This document shows, piece after piece, positions 37,927 through 46,720 of a stretch of DNA of 64,000 nt. Position 1 is the first letter of the stretch. The number at the start of each line of letters is the position of its first letter. Location of the stretch: the NCBI RefSeq assembly GCF_009712475.1, contig NZ_VCJO01000007.1:124001-188000 (forward strand). The letters are read 5' to 3'. Under the pieces are notes generated by a model. That model was not told the DNA's origin. It did no database searches and was given only the letters and a program-made list of their open reading frames with translations. Made by a program: the position numbers and the translations under genes. The DNA is from Micromonospora sp. CP22 (lineage in GTDB: Bacteria > Actinomycetota > Actinomycetes > Mycobacteriales > Micromonosporaceae).

Positions 37927-38741
37927 ACACCCCGCACGGTGTGGGCATCGGCTGGCGCCCGGAGATCTCCGGCTTCGTCGCCGAGCTACCCGGCCTGCGC
38001 TTCGTCGAGGTGATCGCCGAGTCGGTGCCGACCGCTGGTCCAGTGCCGGACGGCCTGGTCGAGCTACGCGACCGAGGTGTCACCGTGGTACCCCACGGCG
38101 TGCGGCTCTCCCTCGGCGGCGCGGAGCCGGTCGAGCCAGCCCGGGTCGCCCACCTGGCGGCGGTCGCGCAACTGCTGGCGGCACCCCTGGTCAGTGAACA
38201 CATCGCCTTCGTCCGGGCGGGCGGCCTGGAAGCGGGTCACCTGCTGCCGCTGCCCCGCACCCACGAGGCCGTCGACGCGGTGTGCGCCAACATCGCCCGC
38301 GCCCAGGCGGGCCTGCCGGTGCCGATCGCGCTGGAACCGATCGCCGCCCTGTTCGACTGGCCGGACGACGAGCTCGACGAGGCGGCGTTTCTCAACGAGA
38401 TCCTGGAACGCACCGGAGCGCTGCTGCTGCTCGACGTGGCCAACGTCTACGCCAACGCCCGCAACCGGGGCACCGACCCGGTCGCGCTGCTGGAGCGCCT
38501 GCCCCTGGAACGGGTGGCCTACCTACACGTCGCGGGTGGTGCCGAGCGCGGCGGTTTCTACCACGACACCCACACCGACCCGATCGGGCAGGAGGTGTTG
38601 GCGCTGCTCGCCGAGTTGTGCTCCCGGCACCGTCCACCGGCGGCGCTGTTGGAGCGTGACGGGCACTACCCGTCGGCGACCGAGCTACGTACCGAACTGG
38701 ACGCCATCGCCACCGCCTGCGGTTTCCCGGTGGTGACGTGA
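37923..38741 (+). CDS. DUF692 multinuclear non-haem iron oxidative enzyme (MNIO)
   Basis: A 272-residue TIM-barrel protein of the DUF692 family, which includes MbnB (methanobactin) and TglH (3-thiaglutamate). Conserved metal-site segments are visible: VEVIAES, PHGVRLSLGG, SEHIAF, LLLDVANVYANARN, LHVAGG...DTHTDP and LLERDGHYP, giving the His/Asp/Glu/Asn ligands for two or three irons. Members rearrange or oxidise cysteine residues of ribosomal peptides. It is coupled by ATGA to the Cys-tailed membrane protein and by GTGA to a small downstream protein, the place where MNIO partner proteins usually sit. Substrate assignment is inferred from this arrangement. Confidence 0.9.
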   Translation: MNTPHGVGIGWRPEISGFVAELPGLRFVEVIAESVPTAGPVPDGLVELRDRGVTVVPHGVRLSLGGAEPVEPARVAHLAAVAQLLAAPLVSEHIAFVRAGGLEAGHLLPLPRTHEAVDAVCANIARAQAGLPVPIALEPIAALFDWPDDELDEAAFLNEILERTGALLLLDVANVYANARNRGTDPVALLERLPLERVAYLHVAGGAERGGFYHDTHTDPIGQEVLALLAELCSRHRPPAALLERDGHYPSATELRTELDAIATACGFPVVT

Positions 38742-39208
38742 CCCCGGACGGACCGGCCGAGTCGACCGGATCGCTCGCGGCACGGCAGGCGGAACTGGTC
38801 GCGGCCCTGGTGGCCGGTGGTCCGCCGCCGCCCGGCTTCGCACCCGGCCCGCTGGCCGCCGCCCGCCTGGCGCTGCTACGCAAGCGCGCTGGCGAGGTGG
38901 CCCGGCACTGGCCGCTGCTCGCCGCCGGGCTCGGCCCCGCCTGGCCCACGGCGTTCACCGAGTGGGCGGCCGGACGACCCGGCGCTGGCGGGTTCCGGGA
39001 CGGCTGGGACCTGGCCCGCGCGCTACACGCCCGCGCCGCCCTGCCGGCACTCGGCGCCGAGGAACTCGCCGTACGCGAAGCGGAGTTCCGCTACGACGGA
39101 CACCGGGCCCCGCGCCGCCGCCGCTTCCCCGCCCTCGGACGGGCCGGCGGCGCGGTCGCCGTCCAGGTCGCCGGTCGGGTACGCCTGCTGCGCCCCGCCC
39201 GTCCCTGA
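38738..39208 (+). CDS. Small MNIO-partner-like protein, unknown function
   Basis: A 156-residue, Ala/Arg-rich, mainly helical protein starting in the GTGA overlap with the MNIO gene. The first half (ARQAELVAALVAGGPPPPGF and ARLALLRKRAGEVARHWP) resembles, from memory, short proteins encoded beside DUF692 genes in Streptomyces (SCO6045-like), and the AALVAG-x-PPPGF start recalls the DUF2063-type partners that deliver the substrate to the enzyme. The basic C-terminus FRYDGHRAPRRRRFPALGRA is distinctive. By position it is expected to bind the precursor or the enzyme; no catalytic motif is seen. Confidence 0.7.
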   Translation: MTPDGPAESTGSLAARQAELVAALVAGGPPPPGFAPGPLAAARLALLRKRAGEVARHWPLLAAGLGPAWPTAFTEWAAGRPGAGGFRDGWDLARALHARAALPALGAEELAVREAEFRYDGHRAPRRRRFPALGRAGGAVAVQVAGRVRLLRPARP

Positions 39209-39269
39209 ACGGCGCGGTCCAGCGCACCGGGCTGTTTCCCGCCGGACGGGCTGGGGCAGGATCGTCGGC

Positions 39270-40031
39270 ATGGATCTCGGACTGACCGATCGGGTCTACG
39301 TGCTCACCGGTGCCTCCCGTGGGCTTGGTTACGCCACCGCGCAGTGCCTGGTGGCCGATGGCGCCCGGGTGGTGCTGTCGGCCCGACACGCCGAGTCGGT
39401 GGAGTCCGCCGTGGCCGGCCTCGGCGGCCCCGACCGGGCCGTCGGCGTCACCGCCGACCTGGCCGACCCGGCGACACCCGACCAGCTGCTCGCCACCGCG
39501 CGGCGTCACTTCGGCCGCGTCGACGGGGCCCTGGTCTCCGTCGGTGGACCACCCGCCGGCAGCGCCGCGTCGGTCGACGACGAGCAGTGGCGGCGGTCCT
39601 TCGAAACCGTCTTCCTCGGCAGCGTCCGGATGGTACGTACCGTCGCCGCCGCGCTGCCCGACGGCGGTGCCATCGCGCTGGTGCTCTCCACCTCGGCGCG
39701 CGGGCCGGTGCCCGGACTGGGCATCTCCAACGGACTACGGCCAGGTCTGGCCGGCGTCGCCAAGGACGTCGCCGACGAGTACGGCCCGCGCGGTGTACGG
39801 GTGGTCGGGCTGCTGCCGGGACGGATCCTGACCGACCGCAACCGGGAACTCTTCGCCGCCACCGGTGACCCCGAGCGCGCCCGGGCCGAGGCGGAGGCGG
39901 GCGTCCCGCTGCGGCGCATCGGTGACCCCGCCGAGTTCGGTCGGGTCGCCGCCTTCGTGCTCTCCCCTGCGGCCAGCTACCTCACCGGCGTCACCATCCC
40001 GGTCGACGGTGGCGCGCTGCGCGGCCTGTGA
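39270..40031 (+). CDS. Short-chain dehydrogenase/reductase with missing catalytic Tyr/Lys
   Basis: A 253-residue SDR. The nucleotide site TGASRGLG (~12-19) and the C-terminal YLTGVTIPVDGG are normal and suggest NADP(H) binding. The catalytic segment, where SDRs have Ser...Tyr-x3-Lys, reads STSARGPVPGLGISNGLRPG, with Ile and Leu at the places of Tyr and Lys. A distinct SDR subfamily with SNGLRPGL exists in bacteria, so this is probably not a random mutation, but classical SDR catalysis is not expected. A CAGGAT box lies seven bases before ATG 39270. Its stop overlaps the glycosylase start. Confidence 0.8.
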   Translation: MDLGLTDRVYVLTGASRGLGYATAQCLVADGARVVLSARHAESVESAVAGLGGPDRAVGVTADLADPATPDQLLATARRHFGRVDGALVSVGGPPAGSAASVDDEQWRRSFETVFLGSVRMVRTVAAALPDGGAIALVLSTSARGPVPGLGISNGLRPGLAGVAKDVADEYGPRGVRVVGLLPGRILTDRNRELFAATGDPERARAEAEAGVPLRRIGDPAEFGRVAAFVLSPAASYLTGVTIPVDGGALRGL

Positions 40032-40660
40032 GCAGCGCGAAGCCGCACCGGCCGAAGACTTTCCACGGCAGGTCGGGGCAGGCCACCCAGCCGGGCCATG
40101 TGTCGCCCCGACCGTACCCGCGCCCCAGCCGCGAGGATCTGGCCGCAGCGGCCGACAGGACCATCCCGGACGTCATCGCCACCGGGCTGGACGTCCTCTT
40201 CGTCGGCATCAACCCGGGACTCTGGTCGGCGGCGACCGGCTGGCACTTCGCCCGCCCCGGCAACCGGTTCTGGCCGGCGCTGCACCGAGGTGGGTTCACC
40301 CCACGCCTGCTGCACCCCAGCGAGCAGGACGAGCTACCCACGTTCGGGCTCGGCATCACCAACATGGTGGCCCGGGCCAGCGCCCGCGCCGACGAGTTGA
40401 CCGCCGCCGAACTGGTCGACGGCGCGGGCCGGCTCACCGACAAGGTGGCCCGGTACCGGCCACGCTGGGTCGCGGTGGTCGGCGTCACCGCGTACCGGAT
40501 CGGTTTCGCCCGGCCGAAGGCCCGGTTCGGGCCGCAGCCGGAGCGGCTGGCCGACGCCCGGCTGTGGGTGCTGCCGAACCCCAGCGGGCTGAACGCGCAC
40601 TACACCCCGCAGACCCTCGGTGCCGCCTTCGCCGAACTCCGCGCGGCCGTCCCCGGGTGA
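40028..40660 (+). CDS. mug: G/U mismatch-specific DNA glycosylase (MUG family)
   Basis: A 210-residue family 2 uracil-DNA glycosylase. The active-site motif GINPGLWSA (~58-66) supplies the water-activating Asn, followed by FARPGNRFW, and the intercalation loop appears as NPSGLNAHY. It removes uracil or thymine from G mismatches for base excision repair. The GTG start lies in a GTGA overlap with the SDR stop, so the two are co-expressed. The N-terminal ~30 residues are a basic extension. Confidence 0.9.
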   Translation: MSSAKPHRPKTFHGRSGQATQPGHVSPRPYPRPSREDLAAAADRTIPDVIATGLDVLFVGINPGLWSAATGWHFARPGNRFWPALHRGGFTPRLLHPSEQDELPTFGLGITNMVARASARADELTAAELVDGAGRLTDKVARYRPRWVAVVGVTAYRIGFARPKARFGPQPERLADARLWVLPNPSGLNAHYTPQTLGAAFAELRAAVPG

Positions 40661-40681
40661 CCCCGCCGCTCAGACGTCCTC

Positions 40682-42670
40682 TCAGTTCGCGGCGGCGGGT
40701 GGCAGCGCCTCGTCGGCGATGTACTCCCGGGAGGGGATGACCACCGGCTCCGGGCCGGTGGCGTCGGCGTACGGAGTGGGCGAGTCGGCCACCGCGAACT
40801 GGGTGCGGTACAGCTCGGCGTAGAGACCGCCGACGGCGACCAGCTCGTCGTGTCGGCCCCGCTCCACGATCCGACCGTCGTCGAGGACCAGGATCTGGTC
40901 GGCGTCGCGGACGGTGGAGAGCCGGTGGGCGATCACCAGGGCGGTACGCCCGGTCAACGCCACCGCCAGTGCCCGTTGCACCGCCGCCTCGCTCTCCGAA
41001 TCCAGGTGGGCGGTCGCCTCGTCGAGGATCACGATCGACGGCGCCTTGAGCAGCAGGCGGGCGATGGCGATGCGCTGCTTCTCGCCGCCGGAGAAGCGGT
41101 AGCCGCGCTCACCGACGGTGGTTTCGAGCCCGTCGGGCAGCGACCTGACCAGGTCGGCGACCTGCGCTCCGGCCAGGGCCGCCCACAGCTCGTCGTCGGT
41201 GGCGTCCGGCTTGGCGTACCGCAGGTTCTCCGCGATGGTCTCGTGGAACAGGTGCGAATCCTGGGTGACCACACCGATCTCGTCGCGCAGCGAGTCGAGC
41301 CGGGCGTCGCGGACGTCGACCCCACCGACCAGCACCTGCCCGTCGGTGACGTCGTAGATGCGGGAGATCAGCATGGACAGGGTGGACTTGCCGGCACCGG
41401 AGGGGCCGACCAACGCCACCATCTGCCCCGGCTCGACGTTGAACGAGACCCCCTTGAGCACCGGCTCGTTGACCGTACGATCCAGCGCGGCGACCTCCTC
41501 CAGCGAGGCCAGCGAGATCTCCGCGGCGCTCGGGTAGCGGAACCGGACGTCGCGGAACTCGACGCTGCCCGCCCCCTCGGGGATCCGCACCGCGTCGGGC
41601 CGCTCCTTGATGCCCGGTTCCAGGTCGAGCACCTCGAAGACCCGGTCGAACGACACCAACGCGCTCATCACGTCCACCCGGACGTTGCTCAGCGCGGTCA
41701 GCGGGCCGTAGAGGCGGGTGAGCAGCAGCGCCAGGGTCACCACGGTGCCGGCGCTGACCTGGCCGCTGACCGCGAGCCAACCGCCGAGGCCGTAGGTGAG
41801 GGCCTGGGCCAGGGAGGCCACCAGCAGCATGGCCACGAAGAAGGTCCGCGAGTACATCGCGGAGGTGATGCCGATGTCGCGGACCCGTTCGGCCCGCGCG
41901 GCGAAGCGGGCCGCCTCGGCGTCGGGTCGGCCGAAGAGCTTCACCAGCAACGCGCCGGCGACCCCGAACCGCTCGGTCATCGTCGCGTTCATCTTGGCGT
42001 CGAGGTCGTACGACTCGCGGGTGATCTCGGCCAACCGCCGACCCACCCGGCGTGCCGGGATGATGAAGACCGGCAACAGCACCAGCGACAACGCCGTGAT
42101 CTGCCAGGAGAGGGTGAGCATCACGGCGGCGGTGAGGACCAGTTGGATCACGTTGCTGACCACGCCGGACAACGTCGAGGTGAAGGCCCGCTGCGCGCCT
42201 ATCACGTCGTTGTTGAGCCGACTGACCAGCGCACCCGTCTGGGTGCGGGTGAAGAACTGCAACGGCATCCGCTGCACGTGGTCGTAGACGCGGGTGCGCA
42301 GGTCGAGGATGATGCCTTCGCCGATGCGGGCCGAATACCACCGTTGGGCCAGCGACAGGAGGGCGTCGGCGACCGCGAGCGCGGCGATGAACAGGGCCAG
42401 CCGGACCACCGCCGCCCCGGCCTCGGGACCGCCCTGGGTGATCGTGTCGATCACGTCACCGGCCAGCAGCGGGGTGGCCACCCCGATCACCGCGGCGATG
42501 ATCACGGTGAGCAGGAAGACCGCGATGTCGCGTCGGTAGGGGTGGGCGAAGGCCACGATCCGGCGGGCGACGCCGCGCTTGAGCCGGTGCGTGGCGATGT
42601 CGTCCTGACTACGCATCGACCGGAGCATGCTCCAACCGCCCACGCCGCCACCGGTCATCGGGTGGGACAC
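40682..42670 (-). CDS. ABC exporter, fused permease and ATPase
   Basis: A 662-residue half-transporter: six-helix membrane domain (~60-350) and C-terminal ATPase with Walker A VGPSGAGKSTLS, signature FSGGEKQRIAIA, Walker B VILDEATAHLD and the H-loop His in VIAHRLSTV. It should homodimerise and export lipids, peptides or drugs; the cargo is unknown. The start is set at GTG 42670 because GGAGG is five bases upstream of it, whereas the GTG at 42676 would overlap the ribosome site. It is convergent with the glycosylase gene and has no transporter partner nearby. Confidence 0.9.
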   Translation of the reverse strand: MSHPMTGGGVGGWSMLRSMRSQDDIATHRLKRGVARRIVAFAHPYRRDIAVFLLTVIIAAVIGVATPLLAGDVIDTITQGGPEAGAAVVRLALFIAALAVADALLSLAQRWYSARIGEGIILDLRTRVYDHVQRMPLQFFTRTQTGALVSRLNNDVIGAQRAFTSTLSGVVSNVIQLVLTAAVMLTLSWQITALSLVLLPVFIIPARRVGRRLAEITRESYDLDAKMNATMTERFGVAGALLVKLFGRPDAEAARFAARAERVRDIGITSAMYSRTFFVAMLLVASLAQALTYGLGGWLAVSGQVSAGTVVTLALLLTRLYGPLTALSNVRVDVMSALVSFDRVFEVLDLEPGIKERPDAVRIPEGAGSVEFRDVRFRYPSAAEISLASLEEVAALDRTVNEPVLKGVSFNVEPGQMVALVGPSGAGKSTLSMLISRIYDVTDGQVLVGGVDVRDARLDSLRDEIGVVTQDSHLFHETIAENLRYAKPDATDDELWAALAGAQVADLVRSLPDGLETTVGERGYRFSGGEKQRIAIARLLLKAPSIVILDEATAHLDSESEAAVQRALAVALTGRTALVIAHRLSTVRDADQILVLDDGRIVERGRHDELVAVGGLYAELYRTQFAVADSPTPYADATGPEPVVIPSREYIADEALPPAAAN

Positions 42671-42768
42671 GCTCACCTCCGAGTCAGGACGCCGTTCGCT
42701 GTCGGGTCAATTCTCCCGATGACTACGACAACCACGCGAGTAACCCGGATCTTCCCGAACGGTCCTTA

Positions 42769-43536
42769 CTATTCTCCTCGACCGGCGAGATCCCGCAGCC
42801 GCCTGGTCTGTGCCTCCCGCTCGGCGCGCTGCTGCTCGGCGTGGGTACGACCGGCGGCTCCGGCAAGCAGTGCCTTGATCTCGACGACGGCGTCCCGGTG
42901 GTGGCCGAGCAGCCCGGCGGTCAGGTCACGCACCGCGCCGTCCAGCTCGGCGCGCGGCACCACCAGGGTGGCCAGGCCGATCCGGTCGGCCTCGGCCGCG
43001 CCCATCCGTCGCCCGGTGGCGCAGATCTCCAGGGCACGCGGGTAGCCGACCAGCTCGACCAGACGCTTGGTGCCGGCCAGGTCGGGGACCAGGCCCAGCG
43101 TCACCTCGGCCATGGAGAACGTCGCGTCCTCGGCCAACACCCGCAGGTCGCAGGCGAGCGCGAGTTGGAAGCCGGCACCGATGGCGTGCCCCTGGACAGC
43201 GGCGATCGAGATGACGTCCGGCCGGTGCAGCCAGGTGAACCCGCCCTGGTACTCGGCGATCCGGTCGGCGCACTCCTGCTCCGACAGGGTGGTCAGCTCG
43301 GCGAAAGAACCGGGGCCGGAGGCACCGGCCACCGACAGGTCGAGGCCGGCGGAGAAGGCTCGCCCCTCACCGCGCACCACGACCACGCGTACGTCGCCGG
43401 GCAGCTCCCGGGAGAAGTCGCTCATCGCGCGCCACATCGCCGGTGTCTGCGCGTTGAGCACGTCGGGCCGGCACAGGGTGACAGTGGCGACCGGCCCGTC
43501 GCATTCCAGCCGGACCCCGGTCGCCTCGGCGGTCAC
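42769..43536 (-). CDS. Enoyl-CoA hydratase/isomerase family protein (crotonase fold)
   Basis: A 255-residue crotonase. The oxyanion-hole segments are GRAFSAGLDLS and QGHAIGAGFQLALACDL. In hydratases two glutamates act; the first position (normally G-E-L-A) is Gln here (FQLA), while the second (AEVTLGL) is kept, so straightforward hydratase activity is doubtful and an isomerase or other crotonase role is possible. The start GTG at 43536 is the best fit to family length, but it has no clear ribosome site. It is 58 bp downstream of the HTH gene on the same strand. Confidence 0.8.
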   Translation of the reverse strand: MTAEATGVRLECDGPVATVTLCRPDVLNAQTPAMWRAMSDFSRELPGDVRVVVVRGEGRAFSAGLDLSVAGASGPGSFAELTTLSEQECADRIAEYQGGFTWLHRPDVISIAAVQGHAIGAGFQLALACDLRVLAEDATFSMAEVTLGLVPDLAGTKRLVELVGYPRALEICATGRRMGAAEADRIGLATLVVPRAELDGAVRDLTAGLLGHHRDAVVEIKALLAGAAGRTHAEQQRAEREAQTRRLRDLAGRGE

Positions 43537-43594
43537 CGGGCGGCCCGGGTCACGGTGGTGGTGGCGGTGCTGATGGACGACGCTGACGGGCGGG

Positions 43595-43822
43595 TCACGC
43601 CTTCTTGCGACGCCGAGCGCCGCCGCGCTGCCGCAGCTGCACCCCGGACTCGGTGAGCACGCGGTGGATGAACCCGTACGATCGCCCGGTCGAGGCCGCG
43701 AGCGCCCGGATGCTCTCGCCCCCGGTGTACCGCTTGACGAGGTCCTTCGCGAGCGTCTGACGCTCGGCTCCGACGATCCGGCGACCCTTCTCAGTGCTGG
43801 TGGCTGTGCCAGTGGCTGCCAT
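43595..43822 (-). CDS. Small helix-turn-helix DNA-binding protein (75 aa)
   Basis: A 75-residue basic protein with a resolvase-like helix-turn-helix: LAKDLVKRYTGGESIRALA, then STGRSYGFIHRVLTESGV, and a C-terminal RGGARRRKKA tail for non-specific DNA contact. Near-identical proteins are widely conserved in actinomycetes, so it is likely a core chromosomal DNA-binding protein, but no function is established that I can name. GAGGA is well placed before ATG 43822. The 146-bp gap upstream is less GC-rich and should hold its promoter. Confidence 0.85.
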   Translation of the reverse strand: MAATGTATSTEKGRRIVGAERQTLAKDLVKRYTGGESIRALAASTGRSYGFIHRVLTESGVQLRQRGGARRRKKA

Positions 43823-43968
43823 GCTGTGTCCTCACGTCCCAGACTGTGCGGTTCGGATACGGTCCCACCTATTAGACCGTCTCGAACGATCATGCGCCAG
43901 ATATCAACTATTCGCCAACCGACACGCTATGCGATGTCAGCTTCCCGATAGGTGACGTGGCGCCGATC

Positions 43969-45573
43969 TCAGGCCAGCTCGACCAGTTCCAGCAGATCGT
44001 CGCTCCAGGCGTCCTCGTCGCCGTCCGGCAGCAGGATCGCCCGGTCCGGCTTGAGCGCCAGCACCGCACCCGGATCGTGCGTGACCAGCACGATCGCGCC
44101 CGGGTAGCGGGCGATGGCGTCGAGCACCTGCTCCCGGCTGACCGGGTCCAGGTTGTTGGTCGGCTCGTCCAGCAGCAGCACGTTGGCGCCGGAGCAGACC
44201 AGCGTGGCCAGGGCGAGCCGGGTCTTCTCCCCGCCGGAGAGGACACCGGCCGGTTTGTCGACGTCCTCGCCGGAGAAGAGGAAGGCGCCCAGGATCTTCC
44301 GCAGCTCGGTGTCGGTCTGCTCGATCGCGGCGGCCCGCATGTTCTCCAGCACGGTCCGCTCCACGTCCAGCGTCTCGTGCTCCTGAGCGTAGTAACCCAA
44401 CCGCAGTCCGTGACCGGGGCGTACCTCGCCGGTGTCCGGCTCCAGCAGCCCGCCGAGCATCCGCAACAGGGTGGTCTTGCCGGCGCCGTTGAGCCCGAGG
44501 ATGGCCACCCGGGAGCCCCGGTCCACCGCCACGTTCACGTCGGTGAAGATCTCCAACGAGCCGTACGACTTGGACAGGCCGGTCGCGGTCAGTGGGGTCT
44601 TGCCGCACGGCGCCGGAGCCGGGAACCGCACCTTGGCCACCTTGTCGGCGACCCGGACCTCATCCAGGCCGGACAGCAGCCGCTCGGCCCGGCGGGCCAT
44701 GTTCTGCGCGGCGACCGTCTTGGTGGCCTTGGCCCGCATCTTGTCGGCCTGGGCCATCAGCGCGCCGGCCTTCTTCTCGGCGTTGGCCCGCTCCCGGCGG
44801 CGACGACGCTCGTCGGTCTCCCGCGCCGCCAGGTACGCCTTCCAGCCCAGGTTGTAGACGTCGACCACGCTGCGGGTGGCGTCCAGGAACCACACCTTGT
44901 TGACCACCGACTCCAGCAGGTCGCCGTCGTGGGAGATCACGATCAGCCCACCCTTGTGATTGGCGAGGAAGCCCCGCAACCAGGTGATCGAGTCGGCGTC
45001 GAGGTGGTTGGTGGGCTCGTCCAGCAGCAGGATCCCGCCGCCGTTCTCGCCCGCGTCGCGGAACAGGATCCGGGCCAGCTCGATACGGCGACGCTGACCG
45101 CCGGAGAGGGTGCCGATGGTCTGCGCCAGGGCCCGGTCGGGCAACCCCAGATTCGCGCAGATGCGGGCCGCCTCGGCCTCCGCCGCGTACCCGCCGAGCG
45201 CGGCGAACTGGTCCTCCAGCGCGCCGTACCGGCGCACCAGGCGCTCGTCGCCGCCCTCGGCCAGCTGGGCCTCCAGCTCTTTCATCCCGGCCATCAGCAC
45301 GTCCAGGCCACGGGCGGAGAGCACCCGGTCCCGGCCGGTGACGTCCAGGTCGCCGGTACGCGGGTCCTGTGGCAGGTAGCCGACGGCGCTGCGCCGGTCG
45401 ACCTGGCCGGCGTACGGCTGGCCCTCACCGGCGAGCACCTTCAACGTGGTGGTCTTGCCGGCGCCGTTGCGCCCGACCAGGCCGATCCGGTCGCCGGGCT
45501 GGACCCGCAGCGTGGTGTCGGACAGCAGGATCCGGGATCCGGCACGCAGTTCCAGGCCGGTGGCAGTGATCAT
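43969..45573 (-). CDS. ABC-F family ATPase (translation factor / ribosome protection type)
   Basis: A 534-residue soluble protein with two ABC domains and no membrane domain. Domain 1 has VGRNGAGKTTTLKVL, LSGGQRRRIELARIL and LLLDEPTNHLD; domain 2 has LGLNGAGKTTLLRML, LSGGEKTRLALATLV and LLLDEPTNNLD. Between them is the charged P-site-tRNA-interaction linker (ARETDERRRRRERANAEKKAGAL). ABC-F proteins act on the ribosome, either as housekeeping factors or as antibiotic resistance proteins. The short linker favours a general translation factor. It is divergent from the metallopeptidase gene. Confidence 0.9.
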   Translation of the reverse strand: MITATGLELRAGSRILLSDTTLRVQPGDRIGLVGRNGAGKTTTLKVLAGEGQPYAGQVDRRSAVGYLPQDPRTGDLDVTGRDRVLSARGLDVLMAGMKELEAQLAEGGDERLVRRYGALEDQFAALGGYAAEAEAARICANLGLPDRALAQTIGTLSGGQRRRIELARILFRDAGENGGGILLLDEPTNHLDADSITWLRGFLANHKGGLIVISHDGDLLESVVNKVWFLDATRSVVDVYNLGWKAYLAARETDERRRRRERANAEKKAGALMAQADKMRAKATKTVAAQNMARRAERLLSGLDEVRVADKVAKVRFPAPAPCGKTPLTATGLSKSYGSLEIFTDVNVAVDRGSRVAILGLNGAGKTTLLRMLGGLLEPDTGEVRPGHGLRLGYYAQEHETLDVERTVLENMRAAAIEQTDTELRKILGAFLFSGEDVDKPAGVLSGGEKTRLALATLVCSGANVLLLDEPTNNLDPVSREQVLDAIARYPGAIVLVTHDPGAVLALKPDRAILLPDGDEDAWSDDLLELVELA

Positions 45574-45805
45574 TTCGCGGTACTCGCTCTCGGGATCCGA
45601 AGGGCTGACTCAGGGCACACGAAAGCGCCGGCGAGTCGAGGTGACCCGTCGGCGCGGGGCGTTCAGCCTTCGCAGCGCAGCACGGCGTCGATTGTACCGG
45701 GCCCCGGCCGACACTCCACGCGGATTACCGACCAAGATCGTCGGGTACCGGATGGCGGACCGGACCCGGTTCCGGCCCATGAGCCACAGACTGATCGGGG
45801 TCACC

Positions 45806-46714
45806 ATGGAGCTGAACGAGAACGCACGGATAGACACCAGCCAGGTGGAGGACCGGCGCGGTAGCGGCGGAGGCGGCGGGATGGGCATTCCCATCCCGAT
45901 CGGCGGCGGGCGCGGCGGCATCGTCGGCATCGTCATCGCCGTGCTGGTGGCCCTCGTCGGTGGCGGTTTCGGCCTGAACGCCATGACCGGCGGCGAGGAG
46001 CAGGGTGACAACGCCGCGCTGGAGCAGCGCTGCTCCGCCGAGAACGCCCTTGAGCAGCTCGACTGCCGCAACACCCTCTACGTCAACTCGATCCAGGCGT
46101 ACTGGCGCACCGCCCTGCCGGAGTCCCTCGGCGAGCAGTACCGCCCGACCCGCACCGTCTTCTTCAGCCAGGCCGTCAACACCGCCTGCGGCCAGGCCGA
46201 CTCCGGCGTCGGCCCGTTCTACTGCCCGGCCGACTCGCTGGTCTACATCGACCTCTCCTTCTACGAGGTGCTCGCCAGGCAACTGGGCGCCGAGGGTGAG
46301 TTCGCCCAGCCGTACGTGCTGGCCCACGAGTACGGCCACCACGTGCAGAACCTGCTCGGCACCAACGAGCAGGTCCGCCGCCAGCAGCAGCGCGACCCGG
46401 GCAACGCCAACGAGCTGTCGGTACGGCTGGAGTTGCAGGCCGACTGCTACGCCGGAGCCTGGGCGAAGAACGCCACCGGCACGGCCGACGAGCGCGGGCA
46501 GAAGATCTTCACCAGCATCACCGAGCGGGACATCGCCGAGGCCATCGACACCGCCGAGGCCATCGGTGACGACGCCATCTCCAAGCGGGCCAACCGGCCG
46601 GTGAACCGGGACGAGTTCACCCACGGCTCGTCGGAGCAGCGTAAGCAGTGGTTCAACCGGGGATACGACAGCGGCGACCCGGCCTCCTGCGACACGTTCA
46701 CCGGCGCGGTCTGA
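45806..46714 (+). CDS. Membrane-anchored neutral zinc metallopeptidase (YpfJ family)
   Basis: A 302-residue protein with a Gly-rich cytosolic N-terminus, one transmembrane segment (~35-55, GIVGIVIAVLVALVGGGFGL) and an extracellular metallopeptidase domain. The zinc motif is HEYGHH within VLAHEYGHHVQNLLG, and the third ligand is in RLELQADCYAGAW. Four Cys (AEQRCSAENALEQLDC and TACGQ...PFYC) may form disulphides. ATG 45806 has CGGGG five bases upstream; an in-frame ATG at 45779 is possible. Substrates of this family are unknown. A palindromic repeat ends the gene. Confidence 0.88.
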   Translation: MELNENARIDTSQVEDRRGSGGGGGMGIPIPIGGGRGGIVGIVIAVLVALVGGGFGLNAMTGGEEQGDNAALEQRCSAENALEQLDCRNTLYVNSIQAYWRTALPESLGEQYRPTRTVFFSQAVNTACGQADSGVGPFYCPADSLVYIDLSFYEVLARQLGAEGEFAQPYVLAHEYGHHVQNLLGTNEQVRRQQQRDPGNANELSVRLELQADCYAGAWAKNATGTADERGQKIFTSITERDIAEAIDTAEAIGDDAISKRANRPVNRDEFTHGSSEQRKQWFNRGYDSGDPASCDTFTGAV

Positions 46715-46720
46715 GGTGCA

